Shown: positions 14,827 to 24,350, counted from the stretch's first letter. The stretch is 64,000 nt of DNA from Arthrobacter sp. 9V (GCF_902506065.1 NZ_LR732912.1:3501406-3565405); one strand, 5' to 3'. A program made the numbers and translations. The notes: generated by a model from the letters alone, not told the origin.

Positions 14827-17325
14827 CTACTTCCCCAGTCCGGCCCGGCGCAGGGCTTCGGCCATGGCTGTGTTGGCAGGAGCGGCCGGGGATTGCTGGG
14901 GTTTGCCTTGGCGGGGGTTGCCCTGGCGACGATCGTCCGGGCCCTGCCTCGATGAGCTCTGCCCCGGTTGGCCTGAACGCTGTCCGGGCTGGCCGCCGCC
15001 CCGCTGACCCTGCTGGCCCTGGGGACCACCGGCACGTTCGCCGGCACCCTGCCCGCCCGAAGCACGCCCACCCGAGGTGCGTCCGCCGGCAGTGCGTCCG
15101 CCGACAGTGCGTCCGCCGGCAGTGCCGGGTTCATCGTCGAGCCTCAAGGTGAGAGAGATGCGCTTGCGCTCGGGATCGGCCTCCAGCACCTTGACTCGGA
15201 CCACTTGGCCGGACTTCACGATTTCGCGCGGGTCCGAGACGAACTTGTTGGACAGCGCCGACACATGGACCAGGCCGTCCTGGTGCACCCCAACGTCCAC
15301 GAACGCTCCGAACGCGGCCACGTTGGTGACGGTACCTTCCAGGATCATGCCGGGCTTGAGGTCGGAGATTTTCTCGATGCCTTCAGAGAAGGAGGCAGCC
15401 TTGAACGCTGGGCGGGGGTCACGTCCGGGCTTCTCCAGCTCGGACATGATGTCCTTGACCGTGGGCAGGCCGAACGTGCCGTCCACGAATGCCTGCGGAT
15501 CCAACGCCGTGGCGGGACCTCCCCCGGCTGCTACCAGAATTTTCCGGGCCACCGAATATGCTTCCGGGTGCACGCTGGAGGCATCCAATGGCTCCGCTCC
15601 TCCGGTGATCCTGAGGAAGCCTGCGCACTGCTCGAACGCCTTCGCTCCCAGCCGTGGAACTTTCTTGAGGTCGCTGCGCTTCGCGAACGGCCCATTCTCG
15701 TTCCGGTACGCCACGATGTTCTCACTCAGCAGAGGCCCGACGCCGGCCACGCGGCTGAGCAGGGCCGGCGACGCTGTGTTCACGTCCACACCCACGGCGT
15801 TCACGCAGTCCTCCACCACGGCATCCAGTGAACGGTCCAGCTTCGCGGCAGTGACGTCGTGCTGGTACTGACCTACGCCGATGGACTTGGGCTCGATTTT
15901 CACCAACTCGGCGAGGGGATCCTGGAGTCGGCGCGCAATGGACACAGCACCCCGCAGTGAGACGTCCATGCCCGGAAGCTCGGACGCGGCCAAAGCAGAG
16001 GCTGAGTACACGGACGCCCCAGCCTCGGAAACCACCAGTTTCTGGATGCCCTTGGACCCTGCGGCTTCCAGGGATTTGATGAGTTCGTTGGCCAGCTTGT
16101 CCGTTTCACGGGAGGCTGTGCCATTTCCGATCGCCACCAACTCCACGTTGTACTGCTTGGCGAGCCGTCCCAGGGTAGCCAGGGCCTCGTCCCACTTCTT
16201 CGCGGGTGCGTGCGGGTAAATGGTGTCCGTGGTGACAACCTTGCCCGTACCGTCCACCACAGCCACCTTGACGCCCGTCCGCAGTCCGGGGTCGAGCCCA
16301 AGAGTGGCCCGGTTGCCCGCAGGTGCGGCAAGGAGGACGTCGCGCAGGTTGGCGGCGAAGACCCGAACAGCTTCATCCTCGGCATCGGCGAACATGCGGC
16401 CGCGAAGGTCCGTGGTCAGCCGGTCAAGAATGCGTCCACGCCAAGCGAGCTGCGCGGTTTGCGTCAGCCAGGCATCGGCGGGCCTGCCCTGATTGGCGAC
16501 CCCGAGGCACCTGGCCACAGCGTTTTCGTACTTGCCGCGGGCGGCGACCAGGGCGTCGTCGTCGGCCGGGTCCGCTTCGGCGAGATCGAGCTCAAGGACG
16601 CCGTCCTTTTCGCCGCGCAGCAATGCGAGCACGCGGTGCGACGGCATGCCGGAGGGCACCTGGGTGAACTCGAAGTAGTCCTTGAATTTCTGGCCCTCGG
16701 CCTCCATGCCCTTCTTGACGCGCGACACCATGCGTCCCTGCTTCCACAGGCGTTCGCGGAGGTCTTCGGCAAGATCCGCGTCCTGCCCGACGCGCTCCAC
16801 CAGGATGGCGCGGGCCCCGGCGAGCGCCGTGGCGGCGTCATCTATGGAGTGCTCGGCGTTCAGGTACTTGGCGGCTTCGGCGGCGGGGTCCAGTTGCGGG
16901 TTGGCCAGCAGGACGTCGGCCAGCGGCTCCAGTCCGGCTTCGCGGGCAATCTGGGCCTTGGTGCGGCGCTTGGATTTGAAGGGGAGGTAGATGTCCTCCA
17001 GGCGGGCCTTGGTATCTGCGCCGACGACGGCGGCTTCCAGTTCAGGGGTCAGCTTGCCTTGCGCGGCAATCGCCTCCAGGACGGCTTTGCGTCGTTCCTC
17101 CAGCTCACGCAGGTATCTGAGGCGTTCTTCAAGGTCGCGGAGTTGGGTGTCATCGAGCGTCCCGGTGACTTCCTTACGGTAGCGGGCGATGAAGGGGACG
17201 GTGGATCCGGCGTCGAGCAGTTCCACGGCGGCTTTGACTTGCCAGGTTTTGACGCCGAGTTCTTCGGCGATCTGGGCATGGATGGCAGAGTCGGCTGACT
17301 GGTGTTGGAGATTTGAAGTCACCAT
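14827..17325 (-). CDS. tex: Tex-family RNA-binding transcription accessory protein
   Basis: 832 residues from the ATG at 17325. In order: N-terminal helical domain, YqgF-like RNase H fold from about 335 (LGLDPGLRTGVKVAVVDG), helix-hairpin-helix region about 500-560 (VNTASPALLSRVAGVG, LKKVPRLGAKAFEQCAGFL) and an S1 RNA-binding domain at about 658-728 (GMILEGTVTNVAAFGAFVDVG). The last 100 residues form a disordered Gly/Arg/Gln tail with GGRT-type repeats, longer than in Tex of proteobacteria and likely RNA-contacting. Tex aids transcription fidelity and RNA turnover. An upstream in-frame start at 17373 has weaker support. Confidence 0.92.
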   Translation of the reverse strand: MVTSNLQHQSADSAIHAQIAEELGVKTWQVKAAVELLDAGSTVPFIARYRKEVTGTLDDTQLRDLEERLRYLRELEERRKAVLEAIAAQGKLTPELEAAVVGADTKARLEDIYLPFKSKRRTKAQIAREAGLEPLADVLLANPQLDPAAEAAKYLNAEHSIDDAATALAGARAILVERVGQDADLAEDLRERLWKQGRMVSRVKKGMEAEGQKFKDYFEFTQVPSGMPSHRVLALLRGEKDGVLELDLAEADPADDDALVAARGKYENAVARCLGVANQGRPADAWLTQTAQLAWRGRILDRLTTDLRGRMFADAEDEAVRVFAANLRDVLLAAPAGNRATLGLDPGLRTGVKVAVVDGTGKVVTTDTIYPHAPAKKWDEALATLGRLAKQYNVELVAIGNGTASRETDKLANELIKSLEAAGSKGIQKLVVSEAGASVYSASALAASELPGMDVSLRGAVSIARRLQDPLAELVKIEPKSIGVGQYQHDVTAAKLDRSLDAVVEDCVNAVGVDVNTASPALLSRVAGVGPLLSENIVAYRNENGPFAKRSDLKKVPRLGAKAFEQCAGFLRITGGAEPLDASSVHPEAYSVARKILVAAGGGPATALDPQAFVDGTFGLPTVKDIMSELEKPGRDPRPAFKAASFSEGIEKISDLKPGMILEGTVTNVAAFGAFVDVGVHQDGLVHVSALSNKFVSDPREIVKSGQVVRVKVLEADPERKRISLTLRLDDEPGTAGGRTVGGRTAGGRTSGGRASGGQGAGERAGGPQGQQGQRGGGQPGQRSGQPGQSSSRQGPDDRRQGNPRQGKPQQSPAAPANTAMAEALRRAGLGK

Positions 17326-17476
17326 GACAGTTTGCCTCACCTGACCGACAGTTTCCGAGACAGGCAGCCCCAAGGCCTATCCGGGACGTTGTGTTTGTGC
17401 GGCCGCGAGGCGTTCCCGGAAGGGATGCCTCGCGGCGGCTGGATGGGTTTACGGGCCGGATTGGCAGTTGGTCCGG

Positions 17477-17911
17477 TCAGTGTGACATGTGCTCCTTGGC
17501 CGAAATGTGCTCCACCATTTCGCCCAGGCGCTGTTCGGCGTAGTGGTTGCGGGCAATATCGCCTTGGCTGATGATGCCAACCAGCTTGTGATCGCTGATG
17601 ACGGGCAGCCGGCGAACCTGGTGCTCTTCCATCATGGTCACGGCCTCATCTACATTGGCATCCGCGTCCACCCAGTACGGCTTGCCGGTGGCGAGTTCGC
17701 TGGCACGCACTTCGCGGGCGTCCTTGCCTTCCGCGAGGCATTTAACAACAATGTCCCGGTCAGTGATGAAGCCGGTGAGCTTGCCGTCGTGGCCGCAGAT
17801 GGGAAGTGAACCGCAGTCCATGTCCCTCATCAGCCTGGCGGCTTCCTGAAGAGTTTTGTCCTCTTCGATGCACTGGGCGTTGGTTGTCATGAATTCGCGT
17901 ACGGCACTCAT
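17477..17911 (-). CDS. CBS-domain-pair protein
   Basis: 144 residues made of two CBS motifs (MTTNAQCIEEDKTLQEAARLM in outline at the N-terminus; MEEHQVRRLPVISDHKLVGIISQGDIAR at the C-terminus). Such stand-alone pairs bind adenine nucleotides and act as energy or redox sensors. Start ATG at 17911 follows GGAGGA. Partner unknown; leftward, 130 bp upstream of the 3' side of the Tex unit. Confidence 0.9.
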   Translation of the reverse strand: MSAVREFMTTNAQCIEEDKTLQEAARLMRDMDCGSLPICGHDGKLTGFITDRDIVVKCLAEGKDAREVRASELATGKPYWVDADANVDEAVTMMEEHQVRRLPVISDHKLVGIISQGDIARNHYAEQRLGEMVEHISAKEHMSH

Positions 17912-18045
17912 GGGTCCTCCTTCATCGATTGGGATTATCGACGCACGGAGCCTCTCGGCACCGACGCCGATGATGCCAGACTACGCTCGGAGGGTAAGTG
18001 TGGCTAGGCGAATTTGTTCCCTTTCAAGGGGCCGTCTTTTCGCTG

Positions 18046-18498
18046 CTACTCGGCGATGTCTTCAGCCCACAACTCCGGGCGTTCCTCTTGGAAAGTGCGC
18101 ATCATATCCACGCATCGGGGGTCGTTCAGAACTACCACCTCCACGCCACGTGAGCGCAGGAGGTCGAACTCGCCCGGGAAGGTTTCGGCCTCGCCCACCA
18201 CCACACGGGGGATTTTGAATTGGATGATGGTTCCGGTGCACATCGCGCATGGGGCCAGGGTGGTGTAGAGCGTGGTGTCACGGTATGTCTTCTGGCGTCC
18301 GGCAGCCCTGAGGGCGGACATCTCGCCGTGCGCGATCGGGTCGCCGTGCTGGACGCGTTCGTTGTGCCCGCTTGCAATGACTTCCCCGCCCCGCGCCAGT
18401 GCGGCTCCAATGGGAATGCCGCCCTCGCTGAGGCTCTTTTGGGCTGCTTGGTAGGCGGCTTCGAAGGCAGGGGCAAAGGCGGGGGCTGTTTCAGTCAT
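18046..18498 (-). CDS. Cytosine deaminase, yeast (Fcy1) type
   Basis: 150 residues, CDA fold. The zinc site is H57 with the proton-shuttling E59 (AHGEMSAL) and C84/C87 (APCAMC). The C-terminal half (IPRVVVGEAETFPGEFDLLRSRGVEVVVL in outline, and ERPELWAEDI) resembles yeast cytosine deaminase more than bacterial TadA or CodA. Likely converts cytosine to uracil; guanine or another amino-base cannot be excluded. Divergent from the nuclease-helicase gene. An NCS1 base permease lies at 36.8 kb. Confidence 0.82.
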   Translation of the reverse strand: MTETAPAFAPAFEAAYQAAQKSLSEGGIPIGAALARGGEVIASGHNERVQHGDPIAHGEMSALRAAGRQKTYRDTTLYTTLAPCAMCTGTIIQFKIPRVVVGEAETFPGEFDLLRSRGVEVVVLNDPRCVDMMRTFQEERPELWAEDIAE

Positions 18499-18516
18499 GG
18501 CTGCAGTCTAAAGTGG

Positions 18517-18546
18517 CCGGACCCTATTTTGCCGGAACTTATTTTG
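18517..18546. repeat. 15-bp tandem duplication in a divergent promoter region
   Basis: CCGGACCCTATTTTG is followed directly by CCGGAACTTATTTTG (13 of 15 identical). It lies between the cytosine deaminase start and the nuclease-helicase start, where a pair of regulator sites or spaced promoter elements would be expected. Confidence 0.55.
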
Positions 18547-18589
18547 TCAGTGCCCGCTGATAGCTTGGCTGTAAGGGTTAATTGACGGC

Positions 18590-21500
18590 ATGAAAGGTGG
18601 GTGGGTCGCGGTGTTCTTTCTTGAGCCCGAGATCACGGGCGCTCCGCAGGACTTGGTGTTCTCGGCCAGCGACCTCGTTATCGCTGCAACCTGCGAGTAC
18701 CAACTGCTGCGGAAACTTGATGAAAAACTGGGCCGCGCCCCCAAACCTGCCTTCGTCGCTGATGCCATGTTGGAGCGCACTGCCAAATTGGGAGACGATC
18801 ACGAGCACAGGGTTCTTGATGAGTTCGTGGCTGAGTTCGGCTGGTGGGATGCGGCTTCCGGGAAAGGCGTTTACGACGTCGAACCCGCCACAGCGATGGA
18901 CCGCGCCACTCTTTCGGCCAAGCACGCGGAATCCATCGACGCCCTGCGATCCGGCGCGGACGTCGTCTTTCAGGCAGCGTTTTTCGATGGTCAGTTCCAT
19001 GGGCGCTCCGATTTCCTGGTGAAACGTCCCGGCGGACAGTACGCCGTCTTCGATACTAAACTCGCACGCCATGCCAAGGTCACCGCCCTCCTGCAACTGG
19101 CGGCCTACGGAGACCAGCTCATTCAGGCAGGAATTACGCCGGACCCCATCGTCACCCTGGTGCTGGGCAATCGCGTTCACAGCGACCACCCCCTCGCCCA
19201 GATCCTCCCGGTCTTCAAGGAGCGCCGGGAACGCTTCCTTGGCATGACTCAGTCACATATTTCCGGGGCCGGATCCGTGGAGTGGGGCGACTCCCGGTAC
19301 TCCGCGTGTGGCCGGTGTGATTACTGCACTGAGCAGGTCCAACTGCATCGGGATCTCCTGATGGTGGCCGGCATGCGGATCAGCCGCCGCAAGAAACTGA
19401 TCGAAGCCGGGGTCACCACCATTGATGAGCTGGCTGCCCTCCCGGAATCAGGTGATGCCACCTTGCTGCGGCTCCGTGAGCAAGCCCGGCTGCAGACCGG
19501 CGCGGGCACACCGGATGGCTTGGTCAAGTACGCGGACAAGTCCGGAGAAGCCAAAGCCATCAGGTACAACGTTCTGCCGGATAACACCTTGGGCAGGCTG
19601 CCTGTTCCTGATCCGGGCGACATCTTCTTCGATTTCGAAGGTGACCCCCTCTGGCAGGACCCTGTTACGGAAAAGTGGGGGCTGGAGTACCTGTTCGGGG
19701 TCATTGAGAACCCTGTGGAACCCGGCGCCCAGCCGGTGTTCAAGCCATTTTGGGCTCACTCACGGGTTGAAGAGGGCAAGGCGCTTGTGGACTTCCTTGA
19801 CTACGTGGCCGAACGCCGCGCCAGATATCCCGGCATGCACATTTACCACTACGCCTCCTACGAGAAGACAGCCCTGCGGAACCTGTCCCTGACGCATGTG
19901 GTGGGCGAATCCGCCGTCGACGACCTCCTGCGCCAAGGCGTCCTGGTGGACCTCTACGACACCGTGCGGCACAGCATCCGGATCTCCGAGAACTCCTACA
20001 GCATCAAGAAACTGGAGCCGCTGTACATGGGGCAACACCTGCGCTCGGGTGACGTGACCGACGCCGGAGCGTCCGTGGTTGCGTACGCCGACTACTGCAC
20101 GGCCAGGGACAACGGAAACACTGAGGAAGCAGCCGCAATCCTCGAGGGCATCCGCGACTATAACGAGTACGACTGTCTCTCCACCCTGGAACTCCGCAAC
20201 TGGCTGCTTGCCCGCGCCGCGGAGCGCTCCATCCAACCAGGCGGTGAAGCGGACGCTGCGCCTGCGCCTGACACAGAACCCGAAAAGTACGAGGCAGCGC
20301 CGGAAGAAAGAGCGCTGTTCGACTACATCGCCGGGCTGTCCGAGGAGGAAAAAACCACCGCGGACTCACGTGCCATCGGCATTGTTGCCGCCGGAGTGGG
20401 ATATCACCGCCGCGAGGACAAACAACACTGGTGGGGACACTTCGACCGCCTTGAAAAACCAACCTCGCAGTGGCCGGACGAGCGCGACCTCTTCATTGTT
20501 GACCATGCTGAACTGGTCCAGGACTGGGCCAAGCCCACACCCCGGAGCAACCCCGTGCGGACGGTGAAACTCCATGGCCGGTCCGGTGACGGTGCGGGTC
20601 TGGAACCGGGGAAGAAGTACTTCCGCATGTACAGCTCTCCCCTGCCCGAATCGCTGCAAGGGAAAGAGTCCACCGTGCTGGGCCGTGCAGGCTGGAACGG
20701 CACTATGGTCACAGCGGTGGGTGAGGATGAGGACTTCGAAACGGTCACCATCGCCGAGGGGCTTCGCAAGGATTCCACCGCTTTCACCCAACTGCCCATG
20801 GCCTTGACTCCGGATCCGCCCATTGCCACCAACGGCCAGCGTGCTGCCCTGGCTGCCCTGGCCACGAAGCTCAAGGACTCCCTTCCGGGGTGGCCGCAAG
20901 ACGCCGCGCTGGATTTGGTGCGAAGGAAACCGCCCCGGCTTCGCAGCCTTCCCACCCTTCCTCCCGTGGAACCGGGCCCTGAGGGCTACATCGATGCCAT
21001 CACCGCAGCCATCACCGACTTGGACCATTCCTACCTTGCAGTGCAAGGCCCTCCAGGGAGCGGTAAGACCCACGTAGGTGCCCACGTGCTGGCACGGCTC
21101 GTCGCAGCCGGGTGGAAGGTGGGAGTAGTGGCCCAGTCTCACGCCGTGGTGGAGAACATGCTCTGCGCCGCGGTGGACAAGGCCGGAGTGGATCCCATGA
21201 GGGTAGCCAAGGAAGTCAAGCATGACGATCCCGTGCCGTGGACCCAGTGCGCCAAAGGCGATGTTGAAGAACTGCTGACCAAGCCTGGCGGGGCCCTCAT
21301 CGGCGGCACGGCGTGGACCATGGTGGGTAGTTCGGTTCCGGCCGGCTCCTTGGATCTGCTGGTCATCGACGAAGCAGGGCAGTTTTCCCTGGCCAACACC
21401 ATGGCCGTGAGCCGAGCCGCCAAACGACTTCTGCTTTTGGGCGATCCGCAGCAACTGCCTCAAGTCACCCAAGGCAAACACCCTGAGCCAGTGGACGAAT

Positions 21501-22198
21501 CAGCTCTTGGCTGGTTGTCTGACGGCTACAACACCTTGCCGCCCGAGTTGGGCTATTTCCTCGCACTGTCCTGGCGCATGCATCCGGAACTCTGCAGCGC
21601 GATGTCAGAGCTTTCCTACGACAACCGGCTTGAATCGGCACCTGCTGCGAAGGAACGCCATATGGAGGGTGCCGCACCCGGTGTCTCCTGCGTGTACGTC
21701 CCGCATACCGCCAATTCCACGTCCTCCTCCGAAGAAGCGGAGGAAGTGGTCCGGCAGGTTCGTGCCCACCTCGGCCTGAGCTGGTTCAACCCGTCTGATT
21801 CACCGGAGCCCCGTCCCCTGGAGGAGACGGACGTGCTGGTAGTGGCCGCGTACAACGCCCAGGTCCAGCTGATCAAGCACCATCTTCGGGGCGCCGGACT
21901 GGGCAAGGTTCGGGTGGGAACGGTGGACAAGTTCCAGGGCCAGGAGGCTCCAGTGGTCATTGTTTCCATGGCCGCGTCGGCCGCGGGAGAAGTGCCCCGG
22001 GGTATGGAGTTCCTGTTGTCCCGGAACCGGATCAATGTGGCGGTGTCGCGCGGTCAGTGGCGTGCCGTCGTCGTGCGTTCGCCGGAGTTGACCAACTACC
22101 TGCCGACGCACCCCGAGGGCCTGGAAAATCTTGGCGGGTTCGTGGCCCTCTGCCAGCGAAGTTTTTGGACAGAAAATGACCCTAAAACGGCTTCTTAA
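18590..22198 (+). CDS. RecB-like nuclease fused to a SF1 (DNA2/Smubp2-type) helicase
   Basis: 1202 residues. The N-terminal half is a TM0106-type RecB-like nuclease with a Cys cluster at 240, 243 and 246 (SACGRCDYC), as in iron-sulfur nucleases, followed by an RNase H-like region (DIFFDFEGDP, YEKTALRNL, NEYDCLSTLELRNWL). The C-terminal half is a SF1B helicase: Walker A GPPGSGKT at about 820, Walker B VIDEAGQFS, motif III LLLLGDPQQLPQV, motif V TVDKFQGQEAPVV and motif VI NVAVSRGQ. Role in DNA repair or defence is inference. A GTG at 18611 with AAAGGTGGG upstream is an alternative start. The last codons lie inside a 63-bp repeat. Confidence 0.87.
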   Translation: MKGGWVAVFFLEPEITGAPQDLVFSASDLVIAATCEYQLLRKLDEKLGRAPKPAFVADAMLERTAKLGDDHEHRVLDEFVAEFGWWDAASGKGVYDVEPATAMDRATLSAKHAESIDALRSGADVVFQAAFFDGQFHGRSDFLVKRPGGQYAVFDTKLARHAKVTALLQLAAYGDQLIQAGITPDPIVTLVLGNRVHSDHPLAQILPVFKERRERFLGMTQSHISGAGSVEWGDSRYSACGRCDYCTEQVQLHRDLLMVAGMRISRRKKLIEAGVTTIDELAALPESGDATLLRLREQARLQTGAGTPDGLVKYADKSGEAKAIRYNVLPDNTLGRLPVPDPGDIFFDFEGDPLWQDPVTEKWGLEYLFGVIENPVEPGAQPVFKPFWAHSRVEEGKALVDFLDYVAERRARYPGMHIYHYASYEKTALRNLSLTHVVGESAVDDLLRQGVLVDLYDTVRHSIRISENSYSIKKLEPLYMGQHLRSGDVTDAGASVVAYADYCTARDNGNTEEAAAILEGIRDYNEYDCLSTLELRNWLLARAAERSIQPGGEADAAPAPDTEPEKYEAAPEERALFDYIAGLSEEEKTTADSRAIGIVAAGVGYHRREDKQHWWGHFDRLEKPTSQWPDERDLFIVDHAELVQDWAKPTPRSNPVRTVKLHGRSGDGAGLEPGKKYFRMYSSPLPESLQGKESTVLGRAGWNGTMVTAVGEDEDFETVTIAEGLRKDSTAFTQLPMALTPDPPIATNGQRAALAALATKLKDSLPGWPQDAALDLVRRKPPRLRSLPTLPPVEPGPEGYIDAITAAITDLDHSYLAVQGPPGSGKTHVGAHVLARLVAAGWKVGVVAQSHAVVENMLCAAVDKAGVDPMRVAKEVKHDDPVPWTQCAKGDVEELLTKPGGALIGGTAWTMVGSSVPAGSLDLLVIDEAGQFSLANTMAVSRAAKRLLLLGDPQQLPQVTQGKHPEPVDESALGWLSDGYNTLPPELGYFLALSWRMHPELCSAMSELSYDNRLESAPAAKERHMEGAAPGVSCVYVPHTANSTSSSEEAEEVVRQVRAHLGLSWFNPSDSPEPRPLEETDVLVVAAYNAQVQLIKHHLRGAGLGKVRVGTVDKFQGQEAPVVIVSMAASAAGEVPRGMEFLLSRNRINVAVSRGQWRAVVVRSPELTNYLPTHPEGLENLGGFVALCQRSFWTENDPKTAS

Positions 22199-22221
22199 GG
22201 GCATCTGCTGTACAAAGACTC
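22159..22221. repeat. Family R2 palindromic repeat, copy 1 (63 bp), inside two gene ends
   Basis: Right half AGGGCATCTGCTGTACAAAG followed by ACTC is nearly identical to the copy at 50669-50731; the left half is more diverged (AAGTTTTTGGACAG). The stop of the nuclease-helicase gene (22196-22198) and the stop of the TPI-like gene (22182-22184) both lie inside it, so it encodes the C-termini of two convergent genes. Confidence 0.8.
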
Positions 22222-22997
22222 AAGGCTTCGTCCAGGACCTTGCCGAAGTTGGCGGCGTCGTGGGCGAAGCGCCCAAGGAAAAGCCCGGACACTCCGTCCA
22301 GTTGCGGCAACAGTCCAGGCTTGGCCGAGCCTCCGTAAATGACCGGCATCCCGGCCAAGCCGTGCTGGGCCAGCGACGAACGCAAGGAACCAACCACCTC
22401 TGAAACGTGGTCTGCCGAGGCGGGCTCGGGAGCACCAATCGCCCACACGGGTTCGTAGGCAACCACCAAAGTGGTTGCAAGCGACCAGTCGCCGGACACA
22501 GCTTCCTTGATCTGCCCGTACACAATATCCGCGGCTGCTGCAGGGGCCATGATCTCTGACTCCCCCACGCACAACAGTGGCGTCAGCCCGGCGTCGACGG
22601 CTGCGCTGACCTTAAGGGCAATCATCGCCTCATCTTCCGCGAAGTAGCGGCGCCGCTCCGCGTGGCCAATCTCCACGAGGCCAACCCCCAGCTCCGAGAG
22701 CATGGAGGGCGAAACCTCCCCCGTCCAGGGCCCGTCGGACCATCCACAGTTTTGGGCGCCCAGAACCAGCGGTGTGCCCGCAATCAAGCGAGCCGCCTCC
22801 GGCAGCACCGGAAACGACGGGATCACAAACGGGACCACCCGCCCGGCCGCGAGGGCCGGACGGGCGTCCACTTCAGCTACCAGTTGTTCCAACCATTCCA
22901 GGCTGTGCGCGTACCCCATGTACATCTTGGTGCTGACGCCCACCAAAACGGTGCCCGGCGCGGCGTCGGAAACAGCAGGGGAAACTGGCAGCGTCAC
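22182..22997 (-). CDS. Triose-phosphate-isomerase-family sugar phosphate isomerase (LerI-like)
   Basis: 271 residues. TPI catalytic residues are kept: K24 (STKMYMG), His in EIGHAERRRYF, Glu in AYEPVWAIG and the phosphate loop YGGSAKPG. The N-terminus departs from the glycolytic GNWKMN form, as in TPI homologues that isomerise L-erythrulose 1-phosphate to D-erythrulose 4-phosphate. Its operon with an RpiB-like isomerase and a DhaK-DhaL kinase supports that role over glycolysis. Start GTG at 22997, three bases after the MFS stop. The last 13 codons lie in repeat R2. Confidence 0.82.
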   Translation of the reverse strand: MTLPVSPAVSDAAPGTVLVGVSTKMYMGYAHSLEWLEQLVAEVDARPALAAGRVVPFVIPSFPVLPEAARLIAGTPLVLGAQNCGWSDGPWTGEVSPSMLSELGVGLVEIGHAERRRYFAEDEAMIALKVSAAVDAGLTPLLCVGESEIMAPAAAADIVYGQIKEAVSGDWSLATTLVVAYEPVWAIGAPEPASADHVSEVVGSLRSSLAQHGLAGMPVIYGGSAKPGLLPQLDGVSGLFLGRFAHDAANFGKVLDEALSLCTADALKKPF

Positions 22998-23000
22998 GTT

Positions 23001-24350
23001 CTACTTCTCCAACAGTTCGTCGGCTTTGTTGCTGAAACGCTTCGTACCGAACATCAGCAGGGCCGCGAGAAACGGCAGGACACCCAGCGCGTAGACGCCC
23101 ATGGTGCCGGTTTCCGAAGCTGTGACCTGATTGACGGTGGTGCGGAGGATCGGGGCAACAAACCCACCAAGGTTTCCGAGGGAGTTGATCAGCCCGATGC
23201 CGGCGGCCGCCGCAGTTCCGGTGAGGAACGCCGTCGGGTATGACCAGCAAATGGGGCCGGTGGAGAGGAAGCTGCACACCGCGAGCGTGATGAAGATGAT
23301 GCCGACGGCTGGCATCTGGTTGGCGCCCGCCCAGGCGGAACCGAAGATGCAGAGGCCCGTGGAGATGAACAATGCGGTGCCCCAACGGCGGCGGCGAGCC
23401 ACCGTGTTGGCTGCCTTGCCGATGAAGTAGCAGGCGAAGATGCCGAAGAACCACGGGATAGCGGCCAGAAGTCCGACGGCGATACCCACCTTTTGGCCGG
23501 TCAGTTGCGCCACCTGCTGCGGAAGGTAGAAGGTGACGCCGTAGACCGCTACTTGCAGGCAGAAATAGATGACCGTGAAGTACCAAACCCGGCCGTTGCG
23601 CATGGAGGCCAGGACACCGCGTGGTCCGGTTTCCTCCTTGACGGTGTCTTCGAGCGCCATGACGTCAGAGAGTGCCCGCTTTTCTTCCTTGGTGAGGAAC
23701 TTGGCATCCTGAGGGCTGTTGATGAGGAAGAAGTAGGCGGCGATACCAGCCAGGACCGCCAGCATGCCTTCAACGAAGAACATGACCTGCCAGCCGGCGA
23801 CACCAGGAACCTGATCTCCGATGTTGATGAGCCAGCCGGACAGCGGTGCACCCATCATCTGGGAGAACGGCTGGGCCAGATAGAAGATGGCAAACATCTT
23901 CACGCGCACCTTGTTGGGGAACCAGGCCGCCAGGAACATGATGACGCCGGGGAACAGACCGGCCTCGGTCACGCCCAGCAGGAACCGCAGGATGATGAAG
24001 GACGTCTCACCCTGGACGAACGCGAAGCAGGCCGAAACGATGCCCCATGTAATGGCGATGCGGGCCAACCACATCTTGGCGCCGAATTTGGTCAGCAGCA
24101 GGTTGCTGGGGATTTCAAACAGCGCGTAGCCTATGAAGAATATTCCGGCACCCAGCGCGTAAGCACCGGCGGTGATTCCCTTGTCCACTTCCAGCGCTGC
24201 TTCGGCGAAGCCAACGTTGGTGCGGTCCAGGAAGGCCACCACGTACAGGATGACGAGCATTGGCATGAGCCGCCGCGACGCTTTGGAGATCGCCGATTTC
24301 AAGACCGGCGTTTCCAGCAACTCCTTGGTGGAATTGGTGGCAACAGACAT
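23001..24350 (-). CDS. MFS transporter, anion:cation symporter (ACS) type
   Basis: 449 residues, 12 predicted membrane segments. ACS-type features are VAFLDRTNVGFAEAAL in the first helix region and the loop GYALFEIPSNLLLTKFGAKMWLARI. This family carries sugar acids, tartrate, phthalate and related organic anions. It sits mid-operon in the C4 sugar cluster, so it probably imports the starting substrate; an acid such as a tetronate or apionate would fit the family better than a neutral tetritol. Start ATG at 24350. Confidence 0.87.
   Translation of the reverse strand: MSVATNSTKELLETPVLKSAISKASRRLMPMLVILYVVAFLDRTNVGFAEAALEVDKGITAGAYALGAGIFFIGYALFEIPSNLLLTKFGAKMWLARIAITWGIVSACFAFVQGETSFIILRFLLGVTEAGLFPGVIMFLAAWFPNKVRVKMFAIFYLAQPFSQMMGAPLSGWLINIGDQVPGVAGWQVMFFVEGMLAVLAGIAAYFFLINSPQDAKFLTKEEKRALSDVMALEDTVKEETGPRGVLASMRNGRVWYFTVIYFCLQVAVYGVTFYLPQQVAQLTGQKVGIAVGLLAAIPWFFGIFACYFIGKAANTVARRRRWGTALFISTGLCIFGSAWAGANQMPAVGIIFITLAVCSFLSTGPICWSYPTAFLTGTAAAAGIGLINSLGNLGGFVAPILRTTVNQVTASETGTMGVYALGVLPFLAALLMFGTKRFSNKADELLEK

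Noticed and set aside
16210..17298. Long rightward frame opposite tex
   Set aside because: GC-rich antisense open frame; residues repeat reverse-strand periodicity and no family is seen.
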